A DNA stretch of 6,078 bases from Anaerolineae bacterium (GTDB lineage Bacteria; Chloroflexota; Anaerolineae; JAFGEY01): the NCBI GenBank assembly GCA_016931365.1, contig JAFGEY010000401.1, positions 1-6,078 of the forward strand. The letters run 5' to 3'. The translations under genes were made by a program, and so were the position numbers. The notes below the pieces were generated by a model. It saw nothing but the letters and a program-made list of their open reading frames with translations. It was not told the DNA's origin and searched no databases. Shown in pieces: positions 1 to 5,867 of the stretch. Position 1 is the stretch's first letter, and each line of letters starts with the position of its first letter.

Positions 1-434
1 AAATCTATCAGGACTGGCGGCGGCGACTGCGCGCGCTGCCGGTATTGGTTTTTCTGGGGGCGGGGATGGCGCTGAATAGCACCGCCGCCATCATCGAGGC
101 GCTGTTGGGCATCGAGACGGCGTTTTTGCGCACGCCCAAAGTGTACGACGTTGCGAATGTGAGCAGTGCGGCGGAGCGATCTTATCATCTGCCGCTCGGC
201 CGGCTGGTGTGGGGGGAGTTGCTGCTTGCCCTGTATGCGGCGCTCTCGATTGTGGCCGCCGTCATGCGGCGGGACTGGCTGGCGCTGCCGTTTTTGCTGC
301 TTTACCTGGCGGGGTTCAGCTATGTCGCCGGGCTGGGATTGTGGGAAGCGAGATCGCAGTTCAAAATCAAGCGAGACGCGCGCCGGCAGCGCCTCGGTCG
401 GTCCAAACAGATCAAACCGATGGAACAGCTTTGA
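1..434 (+). CDS. Family 2 glycosyltransferase, C-terminal membrane end (5' truncated by window)
   Basis: The open frame runs into the window from its left edge (first whole codon at position 3) and stops at the TGA at 432-434, so only about 143 C-terminal residues are visible and the catalytic domain is missing. What remains looks like the membrane tail of processive GT2 enzymes of the cellulose/mannan-synthase-like type: an Arg-rich stretch (DWRRRLRALP), a hydrophobic segment, then N-S-T-A-A-I-I-E-A-L-L-G and the characteristic F-x-R-T-P-K-V-Y. Two further hydrophobic segments follow (around window positions 205-270 and 275-345), and the protein ends in a basic cytoplasmic tail. By family knowledge such proteins polymerise or transfer sugars at the membrane from nucleotide-sugar donors; the actual sugar cannot be told from this part. 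The gene converges on the bactofilin gene, with a shared hairpin between them. TTG at 45 is an internal leucine codon, not a start. Confidence 0.72.
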   Translation, partial: IYQDWRRRLRALPVLVFLGAGMALNSTAAIIEALLGIETAFLRTPKVYDVANVSSAAERSYHLPLGRLVWGELLLALYAALSIVAAVMRRDWLALPFLLLYLAGFSYVAGLGLWEARSQFKIKRDARRQRLGRSKQIKPMEQL

Positions 435-449
435 TCGCGGTCGCCGAAC

Positions 450-487
450 GAAAACAGGCTTGGAATCGACATTCCAAGCCTGTTTTC
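450..487. terminator. Bidirectional hairpin terminator between convergent genes
   Basis: A perfect inverted repeat has arms at 450-466 and 471-487 and a 4-nt loop (CGAC). The GC-rich core (CAGGCTTGG) is flanked by AAAA on one side and TTTT on the other, so both strands would produce a stem ending in U residues. It sits between the GT2 stop (434) and the bactofilin stop (499), exactly where a two-way intrinsic terminator is expected. The U-tract is only four bases long and is itself part of the stem. Confidence 0.85.
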
Positions 488-498
488 TTGATGAGACG

Positions 499-963
499 TT
501 ATTTTTCGGTCGAAAAGGTAGGCTGCACGTCCACAATGTCGTCGGGAACTGCGGAGCGGGGCGCTTCGAGCAAAGGAGGTTCGATGTCGCTTTGCATTTT
601 GCTTTGCCCACGAAAAAAGCCGCCATCATCGAGCACAAATGAATCGACCGAGATGTTGCCCCACAGCCGGCCCGTGTCCAGGATTTCCAGCCGTTTGGCC
701 GTCACGTCGCCTTGTACGTTGCCCTGAACCTGGACGTTGTTGGCCGAGATGGTGGCGACTATTTTGGCATGCTCGCCGATGATCAGATTTCCGGCGATCT
801 CGATCGTGCCGCTGAAATCGCCCTCGACGCGCACTCCGCCGCTGCTGCAGATATCGCCCTTCAGGCTGGTGTTGGGGCCGACGATGGTTTCGATTTCAAC
901 GGCGGGCCGCGGTGATTTGGCCGCCTGCGGCTTGGCTTTTTGCTCTTTGCTTCCAAAAATCAT
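499..963 (-). CDS. Bactofilin family cytoskeletal protein
   Basis: This 154-residue protein has the bactofilin (DUF583, PF04519) layout: a short basic, Pro/Ala-rich N-terminal tail (about 1-22), a beta-helical core of short Gly/Ile/Val repeats (about 24-122, with I-V-G-P-N-T-S-L-K-G-D, G-G-V-R-V-E-G-D-F-S-G-T-I and V-Q-V-Q-G-N-V-Q-G-D-V-T-A), and an acidic Pro-rich C-terminal tail. Length is normal for the family. Bactofilins self-assemble without nucleotide into filaments on the inner face of the membrane and scaffold cell-wall enzymes, polysaccharide synthases or chromosome-segregation factors. No membrane segment is visible. The ATG at 963-961 has a strong AGGAGGT Shine-Dalgarno site at 974-968. 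It is the last gene of the minus-strand block, 141 nt after the DUF4446 gene, and stops beside the hairpin at 450-487. The neighbouring GT2 tail could hint at an envelope-polysaccharide role, but that is inference only. Confidence 0.92.
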   Translation of the reverse strand: MIFGSKEQKAKPQAAKSPRPAVEIETIVGPNTSLKGDICSSGGVRVEGDFSGTIEIAGNLIIGEHAKIVATISANNVQVQGNVQGDVTAKRLEILDTGRLWGNISVDSFVLDDGGFFRGQSKMQSDIEPPLLEAPRSAVPDDIVDVQPTFSTEK

Positions 964-967
964 GCGA

Positions 968-975
968 GACCTCCT
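968..975 (-). promoter_or_regulatory. Ribosome binding site of the bactofilin gene
   Basis: On the minus strand, AGGAGGTC lies just upstream of the ATG at 963, matching the 16S anti-SD nearly completely. It fixes the start of the bactofilin. Confidence 0.8.
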
Positions 976-1056
976 GTTTTGTTAGGGCCTATCCCCCAAG
1001 ATTCTTACTTTTTGTGCAGGAATCTTTGCGAGCGGCTTGGCCCTGTTCGGTTCCGA

Positions 1057-1084
1057 TTTATTCGGGATAGGATTGGCGTATCAA
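1057..1084 (-). promoter_or_regulatory. Possible promoter for the bactofilin gene
   Basis: In the 141-nt gap between DUF4446 and bactofilin, the minus strand reads TTGATA (1084-1079, five of six matches to the -35 consensus), a 16-nt spacer, then AATAAA (1062-1057, four of six to the -10). Transcription would start near 1050, leaving a leader of about 85 nt. The -10 is imperfect, and the gene may equally be read from the upstream operon. Confidence 0.35.
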
Positions 1085-1104
1085 GGCGTAACCCTTGCCG
1101 GGGA

Positions 1105-1596
1105 TTACCCTTGCTGTTGATAGGCGCGGGCGATGGCCTGTTTTTCTTCGTCGGTGAGCGAGTGGGGAGACTCCCACTTGTCCAGCGGCTTGGCATAAAA
1201 GCGCGTGCCTTCCCGTGAGTGCAGGCTGGACAGGACGATGCCGTTGCCGTACCCGTCGACGATGGCCCAGGCGAAACTTTGATTGCCGCCTGTATCGCGG
1301 AAGGGGTTGAAGCGAATCAGGCCCATCCACTGCATACTGTGTTTGAGTGTGCGCTCGATCTGGCGCGTCTGCGTTTTGAGTTCCTGTACCGTTTGAACGT
1401 GATCGCGGACCTGATCGAGGTGATCGTTGAGCACGGTCTCCAGGTTGGCGCTATCGACGCCGGTCATCAGACGCCGATATTGGCGGTGCAGGCGGCTGAA
1501 TCGAGTCTGGAGGATCACCAGCCAGGCGAGCAACCCGGCGATGATGACCATCAATCCGATCAGAATAAAAGTTTGTATAACGGGAGAAAACGACAT
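1105..1596 (-). CDS. DUF4446 family membrane-anchored protein
   Basis: This 163-residue protein of unknown function carries the DUF4446 signature. It has one N-terminal transmembrane helix (about residues 6-29), a likely coiled-coil region rich in charged residues, Leu and Gln (about 50-92), and a conserved C-terminal domain containing R-F-N-P-F-R-D-T-G-G-N-Q-S-F-A (about 95-109) and S-S-L-H-S-R-E-G-T-R-F-Y-A-K-P (about 123-137). The tail after that is acidic then Gln-rich. I chose ATG at 1596 because GGAG (1609-1606) lies 9 nt before it; an in-frame GTG at 1611 would add five residues but overlaps that ribosome site and has none of its own. The gene follows the MBL gene by 21 nt, so the two are probably co-transcribed. 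Its position between that gene and a bactofilin fits an envelope-associated protein, but no reaction or partner is known to me. Confidence 0.85.
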   Translation of the reverse strand: MSFSPVIQTFILIGLMVIIAGLLAWLVILQTRFSRLHRQYRRLMTGVDSANLETVLNDHLDQVRDHVQTVQELKTQTRQIERTLKHSMQWMGLIRFNPFRDTGGNQSFAWAIVDGYGNGIVLSSLHSREGTRFYAKPLDKWESPHSLTDEEKQAIARAYQQQG

Positions 1597-1605
1597 AACT
1601 TGCTG

Positions 1606-1609
1606 CTCC
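1606..1609 (-). promoter_or_regulatory. Ribosome binding site deciding the DUF4446 start
   Basis: GGAG at 1609-1606 precedes the ATG at 1596 by 9 nt. The competing GTG start at 1611 contains the first G of this motif, so the ATG is preferred. Confidence 0.55.
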
Positions 1610-1617
1610 ACGTGGTC

Positions 1618-2481
1618 TCAGGATAATTCGTCGTCGTCGGGAACATTGGCGCGCATTTCGCTGCGATATTCATCATAGATGCGATCGCTGGCATTTTTCA
1701 CCCGCCGGCGAACGGCGTCGCGCTTGTTTTCGGTGTAAGGAAACGCTTCGACAAATTCGGTGATGATCAGCGAAGATATTTCCGTCTTGGATCGGTTGGC
1801 CTGATAGTACCGGCGGACTCGGGCGCGCATCTCGCGGATGTAATCGGACAGGGGATAGGTGCACTCTTTGTCGCAGACTTCGCCGTGTCCGGGTACAATC
1901 ACATCGACGCCAAGCTTGCGCAGTTGGTTGAGCGCGACCAGCCATTCTTTGGTCTGTGCCTGGGTCATCGAAGGATGCATATTGTTGAAAACCAGGTCGC
2001 CGGCAAAGATCAGGCGGTGTTCGGGCAGGTAAACCATCGTCGTGGCCGGCGAATGGCCTCCGCCATGAAGGAGATGTACTTCCTGATTGCCTTTGTTCAA
2101 AACCAGCCGTTCGGTAAAAGTGATGTCGGGCATTCGCACCTGCCAATTATCCTCTTTGTCATTGCAGCCCAACATCTCACGGATTTGCTGCACACGTTTG
2201 TCGCTGCGATAGGTTTTCATTCTGTCCCAGGCGGCTTCGTGGGCGATCACGGGCACGTCAAACTGGCATGTGCTGATCACGCGTTCGCGGTCGCAATCGG
2301 TTTGAACGATCGAAATGATCGGCTCGTCGGTCAATTTTTGCATCTGCGCGCGCCAGTGTTCGACGTCGCGGGGCATCATCGGCACATCGACGCAGATGAT
2401 GCCCGCGCCAGTCAAAATCAGGCCGATATTGCCGCTCGCGTACCGTGTTTCGACATAGATGCCGGGAATCACTTGCTTCAT
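1618..2481 (-). CDS. MBL-fold hydrolase-like protein with degenerate metal site
   Basis: This 287-residue protein has the metallo-beta-lactamase fold order: an N-terminal beta sheet (I-Y-V-E-T-R...N-I-G-L-I-L-T), the acidic strand end C-V-D-V-P (30-34), a motif-2 region, G-G-G-H-S-P (H143), F-A-G-D (D162), V-P-G-H-G (H199), then a helical C-terminal extension of about 80 residues rich in Arg and Glu. The canonical H-x-H-x-D-H motif is replaced by T-D-C-D-R-E-R at 61-67, so none of its four metal-binding residues is present, although the later His, Asp and His ligands are. P-V-I-A-H-E-A-A-W (77-85) resembles a subfamily of uncharacterised MBL proteins. It may bind one metal through the remaining ligands, use a different metal centre, or be non-catalytic. 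ATG at 2481 is 11 nt after the AlaX stop with only a weak purine-rich site (AGAAAG), suggesting translational coupling. The substrate is unknown. Confidence 0.82.
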   Translation of the reverse strand: MKQVIPGIYVETRYASGNIGLILTGAGIICVDVPMMPRDVEHWRAQMQKLTDEPIISIVQTDCDRERVISTCQFDVPVIAHEAAWDRMKTYRSDKRVQQIREMLGCNDKEDNWQVRMPDITFTERLVLNKGNQEVHLLHGGGHSPATTMVYLPEHRLIFAGDLVFNNMHPSMTQAQTKEWLVALNQLRKLGVDVIVPGHGEVCDKECTYPLSDYIREMRARVRRYYQANRSKTEISSLIITEFVEAFPYTENKRDAVRRRVKNASDRIYDEYRSEMRANVPDDDELS

Positions 2482-2492
2482 AATCAGACTTT

Positions 2493-3680
2493 CTAATCCA
2501 AATCGAGCAATGCCCGTCTGGCTGCCGCTAAAGCGGGTTGGACAAGATCGCTGTCGACAAGGTTGCCCTGGGCAAACTGGGGACGGCCCCCGCCTTTGCC
2601 GCCGCTCGCGGCGCAGGCGGCGCGAATGGTCGCTCCCATATCGGCATCGACACCTTCTGCTCGGGCAAAGACCAGGTTTGCGCGGGTTGCCAAAAGAGCT
2701 ATCGCGCCGGCGTGCCCGGTCAACCGGTGGGCGATCTCTTTGACCAGGTTCAGGTCATAGTCTTCCAGGATCAATAAAATCACACGCCACGGGCCCACCT
2801 GCTCTGCGTTGGCAAGCCAGCCCGCGATCTGGTAATCGACCATTTGTGTCTGGACGGCGCTGATTTGCTTGCGCAGCGCCTTGATCTCAACTTCCATCCG
2901 CTCGACAGTGGGTATGATCTCGTCTTCGGCGGTGGTGAAATAGCTGCTTAAGGCCTGGACGATGCCGTGTTTGCGCCGGTAATCGGCCAGCGCACGCCAG
3001 CCGCACAAAAAATAGATCCGGGTCTGCTTGTTGCGGCGCTCCAGGCGCACGATCTGGATCGGGCCGACCTCGCCGCTGCGCGCGACGTGCGTGCCGCCGC
3101 AGGGCGACCAATCGTAATTTTCCACCTGCACGATGCGAATCGGCCCATCGACAGCCGGCTTTTTGCGCAGCGGCATCCGGGCCAGCTCGGCGTGGTCGAC
3201 AAAACGAGCCATGACGGAGCGATCCTCAAAAACGATCTGATTGGCTTGTTCGAGCCCAGGTGTAATCTGATCCATCTCTAACGGCGCACGGTTCAGGTCG
3301 ATGGTGCATACATCCTGGCCGAGATGAAAGCTGACCGTCTGCGCATCCAGCGTCTGCTCGAAGGCCTGAGAGAGGATGTGCTGCCCGCTGTGCTGCTGCA
3401 TGTGGTCGAACCGCCGCGCCCAATCGAGTTCGCCGCTGGCCCGCTCTTGTGCGAGCGGCGACTGAAGGATGTGAACCACCGCCTTGTCGTCGTCGGCCTG
3501 CACGTCGACGACGGGAATGCCGTTCAGCGTGCCCAAATCGTTGGGCTGCCCGCCGCCGGTCGGATAAAACGCCGTCCGGTCGAGCACGACAGCGGGCTGC
3601 CCGTCGATTTCGAGGCGCCGGACAAGCCGGGCCTCAAAGCGTGCGAGATATGGGTCTTGATAGTACAGTTTTTCGGTCAA
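2493..3680 (-). CDS. alaX: Alanyl-tRNA editing protein AlaX, long form with DHHA1 domain
   Basis: A 395-residue stand-alone relative of the alanyl-tRNA synthetase editing domain, expected to hydrolyse Ser-tRNA(Ala) (or Gly-tRNA(Ala)) in the cytoplasm. Visible motifs, numbered from the TTG start: F-Y-P-T-G-G-G-Q-P (about 38-46), zinc ligands H-S-G-Q-H (97-101) and C-G-G-T-H (194-198), a helical coiled-coil linker (about 255-285), and a C-terminal DHHA1/C-Ala domain ending with G-G-K-G-G-G-R-P-Q-F-A-Q-G (360-372). All four zinc ligands (two His, Cys, His) are present, so it should be active. The length and DHHA1 domain place it with the long AlaX type. TTG at 3680 gives the family-typical N-terminus T-E-K-L-Y-Y-Q-D-P, with TGAGG 6 nt upstream; an in-frame ATG at 3749 would instead overlap the preceding gene by about 60 nt. 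It follows the redox gene by 8 nt, with the ribosome site built on that gene's stop codon. Confidence 0.95.
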   Translation of the reverse strand: MTEKLYYQDPYLARFEARLVRRLEIDGQPAVVLDRTAFYPTGGGQPNDLGTLNGIPVVDVQADDDKAVVHILQSPLAQERASGELDWARRFDHMQQHSGQHILSQAFEQTLDAQTVSFHLGQDVCTIDLNRAPLEMDQITPGLEQANQIVFEDRSVMARFVDHAELARMPLRKKPAVDGPIRIVQVENYDWSPCGGTHVARSGEVGPIQIVRLERRNKQTRIYFLCGWRALADYRRKHGIVQALSSYFTTAEDEIIPTVERMEVEIKALRKQISAVQTQMVDYQIAGWLANAEQVGPWRVILLILEDYDLNLVKEIAHRLTGHAGAIALLATRANLVFARAEGVDADMGATIRAACAASGGKGGGRPQFAQGNLVDSDLVQPALAAARRALLDLD

Positions 3681-3686
3681 AATGTG

Positions 3687-3691
3687 CCTCA
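3687..3691 (-). promoter_or_regulatory. Ribosome binding site fused to upstream stop codon; sets AlaX TTG start
   Basis: TGAGG at 3691-3687 contains the TGA stop of the thioredoxin/CcdA-like gene and the GAGG ribosome site for AlaX, followed by a 6-nt spacer and TTG at 3680. This arrangement favours translational coupling between the two genes. Confidence 0.7.
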
Positions 3692-5734
3692 GGATGTAAA
3701 CAGCGGTGAGATGATGCCCCAGATGCGCAGGACGTCGTAAATCAGCCATAGGCCGATGCCGACAAAGAGCAGCGTCATCAGCAGTTTCACCGGCGCAGCA
3801 TAGCGATCAAAGACGCGGGTTAGCTGCTGGGAGGTTGTGCCCAGGTAGGACATGATAAAGACGACGATCAGCGGCACAACGAACGCGATGCAATATACTA
3901 TCAACGCTATCGTCGATGCAAGACGATATTCCGGGTTGCTCAGTCCCTGGATGATTGGGATGTAAACCTGGCCCGTGCAGGCCAGCTCGATGAATGAAAC
4001 GAGCACTCCGGCCCCAAACGAGGCAGCCGCCAGCGCCTCCGCTTTCATGCTGGTGCGGATCGTCTTGTTGATCCACAGGCGCAGCTTGTGCGGCAGTTGC
4101 AGGGCCATATCTTTGGTGTTGCCCTTTTGCGCCTTGCGAAAATCGCCAAAGCTGAGCACGGCCAAGACCAGGCACAGCAGCGCGGTCAGGCCGTTGAGGA
4201 TGGGGCGCAGCACCGGCCCGACCAGCCCGACCAGCCCGGCCAGCACCTCGCGCAGGATCATGCCAAAGGCCAGGTAGGACAGGAATACAGCCAGTGTAAA
4301 GGCGATGCCGACCATGATAATGTCTTTGCCCTTGCGGCGGATGATCGACAGGTAGGAGACAAAAAAGATGATCGTCGCGAACGCGCAGGGGTTGATCCCG
4401 TCGATCAGCCCGGGCACGATCACCGCCCACCAGGGCGGCGGGGGCGGAAATTCGATCGTTTGCAGGTCGCAATCGGCCCAGGTGACCGGCGCGCCGGTCA
4501 CAGCATATTGGGCCAGGATTTCATCCAGCTTGTCCAGCACGATGTCGCGGTCAACCAGGTAATGATCGCCGACAAAGATCGCCGGCGCGTCGTGGCGCTG
4601 ATCGTCGGGCACGTTCAGCCGGTCCGCAAGACAGAGGTTGATCTTGAGATCGTCCTCTTGCATGATATCCAGTTCGTGGATGACCAGGTTGGGGTATTTT
4701 TGCTTCAAGTAGTTGAGCAGGATGGTCACCCGGTCGCACTCACTGCACCCTACCTCGCCAAAATAGGCGAGGTGAATCTCGACGGTTGCTGGCTGTACGG
4801 TTTCGGCCGGAGTGGGTGTTGCGGCGTCTGCCGCCGATGGCGTTGCCGTTGGGCCTTCCGGCGTCGCTGGTGTACCTTCCGGCGTCGCTGTTACGCCTTC
4901 CGGCGTCGCCGGTGTACCTTGCGGCGAGGTGACATAATTGACCAATTCCTCTTTCCAGGCCGGAAAGCCAACGCCGCCAATGCCCATGAACCAGTCGATG
5001 GTCGTTTCCAGGTAGGCCGGGATCTCGCCCGAGCCGATGAACAGGCTGTATATACTGTGTTCGTCGCCGATAAACACCACCGGCACACTGCCGCGATTTT
5101 CCTCCGGCATTCCGGCCATTTCTTCGATGAGCCACAGGACTTCAAAACTGGTCCGATCTTGCACGTTGTGGGATTCCCAGCTCACGCGCGCGCCGTATTG
5201 GGCCTCGAGCCGGGGAAAGATGTTTTCTTTGACGTACAGGCAGTGCGCGCACGTCGGGCTGTAGAAAAACATAAATCTGGCCGTCGGCAGCGGCGCGTCA
5301 GCGGGGCGAGGGACAGCGGGGTAATCGACGCCGCCTGCATCGAGGTATTTCTGGATCGTCGCGGTGAGGTTCTGGCCGATCTGCTCCAGTCCGATCAGCG
5401 CGTCATCGCCGATGAACAGTTCGGGCACGTCGGCGGTGGTCGTGTCAATGTTGTAGGCCTTTTCCGTCTCATTCCACCAGCGATAGTTGGCCTCGTTCGA
5501 GATGTCGATGGCCCAGATTTGCAACTGCTGTCCAAACTGCTGGTATGCAACCGGCAGGAGACGCTCGCGCACCTCGACGCAATCCTCACAGGTGGGAGAG
5601 TAGAACAGGTAGCCACGGACGAGGGCAGGGGGTTGATCTTGAGCAGCAACCGTGCCAGGCACGATCAGGGTCAGGCAGGCGAGCAGGATGAGACCAGGCA
5701 AAAAACGGTGTAATTGAATTTTGGCAGTTGACAA
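3689..5734 (-). CDS. Triple thioredoxin-like / CcdA-DsbD-type transmembrane redox protein
   Basis: This 681-residue protein starts with a signal peptide (hydrophobic 11-30, T-V-A-A-Q-D cleavage-like site) and has three thioredoxin/glutaredoxin-like domains: about 38-135 (C49-E-D-C52, cis-Pro at V-P104-E-L-F-I-G-D), about 151-265 (C162-A-H-C165, V-P218-V-V-F-I-G-D) and about 317-412 (C330-S-E-C333, A-P384-A-I-F-V-G-D). A Thr/Pro/Glu repeat linker (about 270-316) separates domains 2 and 3. The C-terminal region (about 435-670) has some six transmembrane helices with I-N-P-C450 and E-L-A-C586-T-G-Q, the paired cysteines of CcdA/DsbD electron carriers. By family knowledge it would move electrons from cytoplasmic thioredoxin across the membrane to the outer domains, for disulfide reduction or cytochrome c maturation. 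TTG at 5734 is the start: GGAGGA lies 6 nt upstream and no nearby ATG fits. First gene of the operon. The acceptor protein is not evident. Confidence 0.9.
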   Translation of the reverse strand: MSTAKIQLHRFLPGLILLACLTLIVPGTVAAQDQPPALVRGYLFYSPTCEDCVEVRERLLPVAYQQFGQQLQIWAIDISNEANYRWWNETEKAYNIDTTTADVPELFIGDDALIGLEQIGQNLTATIQKYLDAGGVDYPAVPRPADAPLPTARFMFFYSPTCAHCLYVKENIFPRLEAQYGARVSWESHNVQDRTSFEVLWLIEEMAGMPEENRGSVPVVFIGDEHSIYSLFIGSGEIPAYLETTIDWFMGIGGVGFPAWKEELVNYVTSPQGTPATPEGVTATPEGTPATPEGPTATPSAADAATPTPAETVQPATVEIHLAYFGEVGCSECDRVTILLNYLKQKYPNLVIHELDIMQEDDLKINLCLADRLNVPDDQRHDAPAIFVGDHYLVDRDIVLDKLDEILAQYAVTGAPVTWADCDLQTIEFPPPPPWWAVIVPGLIDGINPCAFATIIFFVSYLSIIRRKGKDIIMVGIAFTLAVFLSYLAFGMILREVLAGLVGLVGPVLRPILNGLTALLCLVLAVLSFGDFRKAQKGNTKDMALQLPHKLRLWINKTIRTSMKAEALAAASFGAGVLVSFIELACTGQVYIPIIQGLSNPEYRLASTIALIVYCIAFVVPLIVVFIMSYLGTTSQQLTRVFDRYAAPVKLLMTLLFVGIGLWLIYDVLRIWGIISPLFTS
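4854..4926. repeat. 21-bp tandem repeat encoding a Thr-Pro-Glu-Gly linker
   Basis: Three near-identical 21-bp units (4854-4874, 4875-4895, 4896-4916) and a 10-bp partial copy (4917-4926) lie in frame within the redox gene. On the minus strand each unit encodes seven residues of the type T-P-A-T-P-E-G or V-T-A-T-P-E-G. The unit is a multiple of three, so copy-number change would alter linker length without a frameshift. Confidence 0.85.
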
Positions 5735-5740
5735 CGATTA

Positions 5741-5746
5741 TCCTCC
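5741..5746 (-). promoter_or_regulatory. Ribosome binding site setting the TTG start of the redox gene
   Basis: GGAGGA at 5746-5741 on the minus strand is 6 nt upstream of TTG at 5734. It is the only strong site near the N-terminus and supports the non-ATG start. Confidence 0.75.
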
Positions 5747-5773
5747 AGCAAAAGACGGCCTTTTTCTGGCTGG
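5745..5773 (-). promoter_or_regulatory. Leader hairpin abutting the ribosome site of the redox gene
   Basis: In the minus-strand transcript, CCAGC (5773-5769) and AAAAG (5764-5760) can pair with GCTGG (5749-5745) and CTTTT (5754-5750), giving ten base pairs with a 4-nt bulge and a 5-nt loop. The 3' arm takes in the first two G residues of the ribosome site at 5746-5741, so folding could dampen initiation. Structure only; regulation is inferred. Confidence 0.4.
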
Positions 5774-5803
5774 GATTTTATTCAAGAACCTTATCGGGTT
5801 GTT

Positions 5804-5832
5804 ATTATACTACACAAGAAACGAAAAAAAAA
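5804..5832 (-). promoter_or_regulatory. Probable promoter of the minus-strand operon
   Basis: A perfect TATAAT (5809-5804) lies on the minus strand about 70 nt upstream of the TTG start at 5734. The -35 position at 17-nt spacing (5832-5827) falls in a run of nine T residues rather than a TTGACA match, so recognition probably leans on the -10 and the T-tract. The leader would be about 63 nt. Confidence 0.55.
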
Positions 5833-5833
5833 G

Positions 5834-5861
5834 TTGGATGCGGGAAGGCTTGTGGTATAAT
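5834..5861 (+). promoter_or_regulatory. Extended -10 promoter for the rightward gene
   Basis: TGG-TATAAT (5853-5861) is a perfect extended -10 element. TTGGAT (5834-5839), 16 nt upstream, is a partial -35. Transcription would begin near 5868, about 187 nt before the start codon at 6055. Confidence 0.65.
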
Positions 5862-5867
5862 GGAGGC

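Noticed and set aside
1090..1110. Terminator at the end of the DUF4446 gene
   Set aside because: GTAATCCCC and GGGTTAC around the stop codon can form only a short bulged stem, and no T-run follows on the minus strand.
1597..1611. GTG at 1611 as the DUF4446 start
   Set aside because: It overlaps the GGAG that best serves the ATG at 1596 and has no ribosome site of its own.
1885..2496. A 203-codon plus-strand open frame opposite the MBL gene
   Set aside because: Antisense shadow of the MBL-fold gene; no ribosome site or recognisable motif.
3681..3749. ATG at 3749 as the AlaX start
   Set aside because: The added residues overlap the end of the redox gene and do not look like AlaX; TTG at 3680 has a well-spaced ribosome site and yields the usual T-E-K-L-Y-Y N-terminus.
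4088..5713. A 541-codon plus-strand open frame opposite the redox gene
   Set aside because: It is fully antisense to a gene with clear domains and cysteine motifs, its product shows no recognisable fold, and its length follows from the codon bias of GC-rich DNA.
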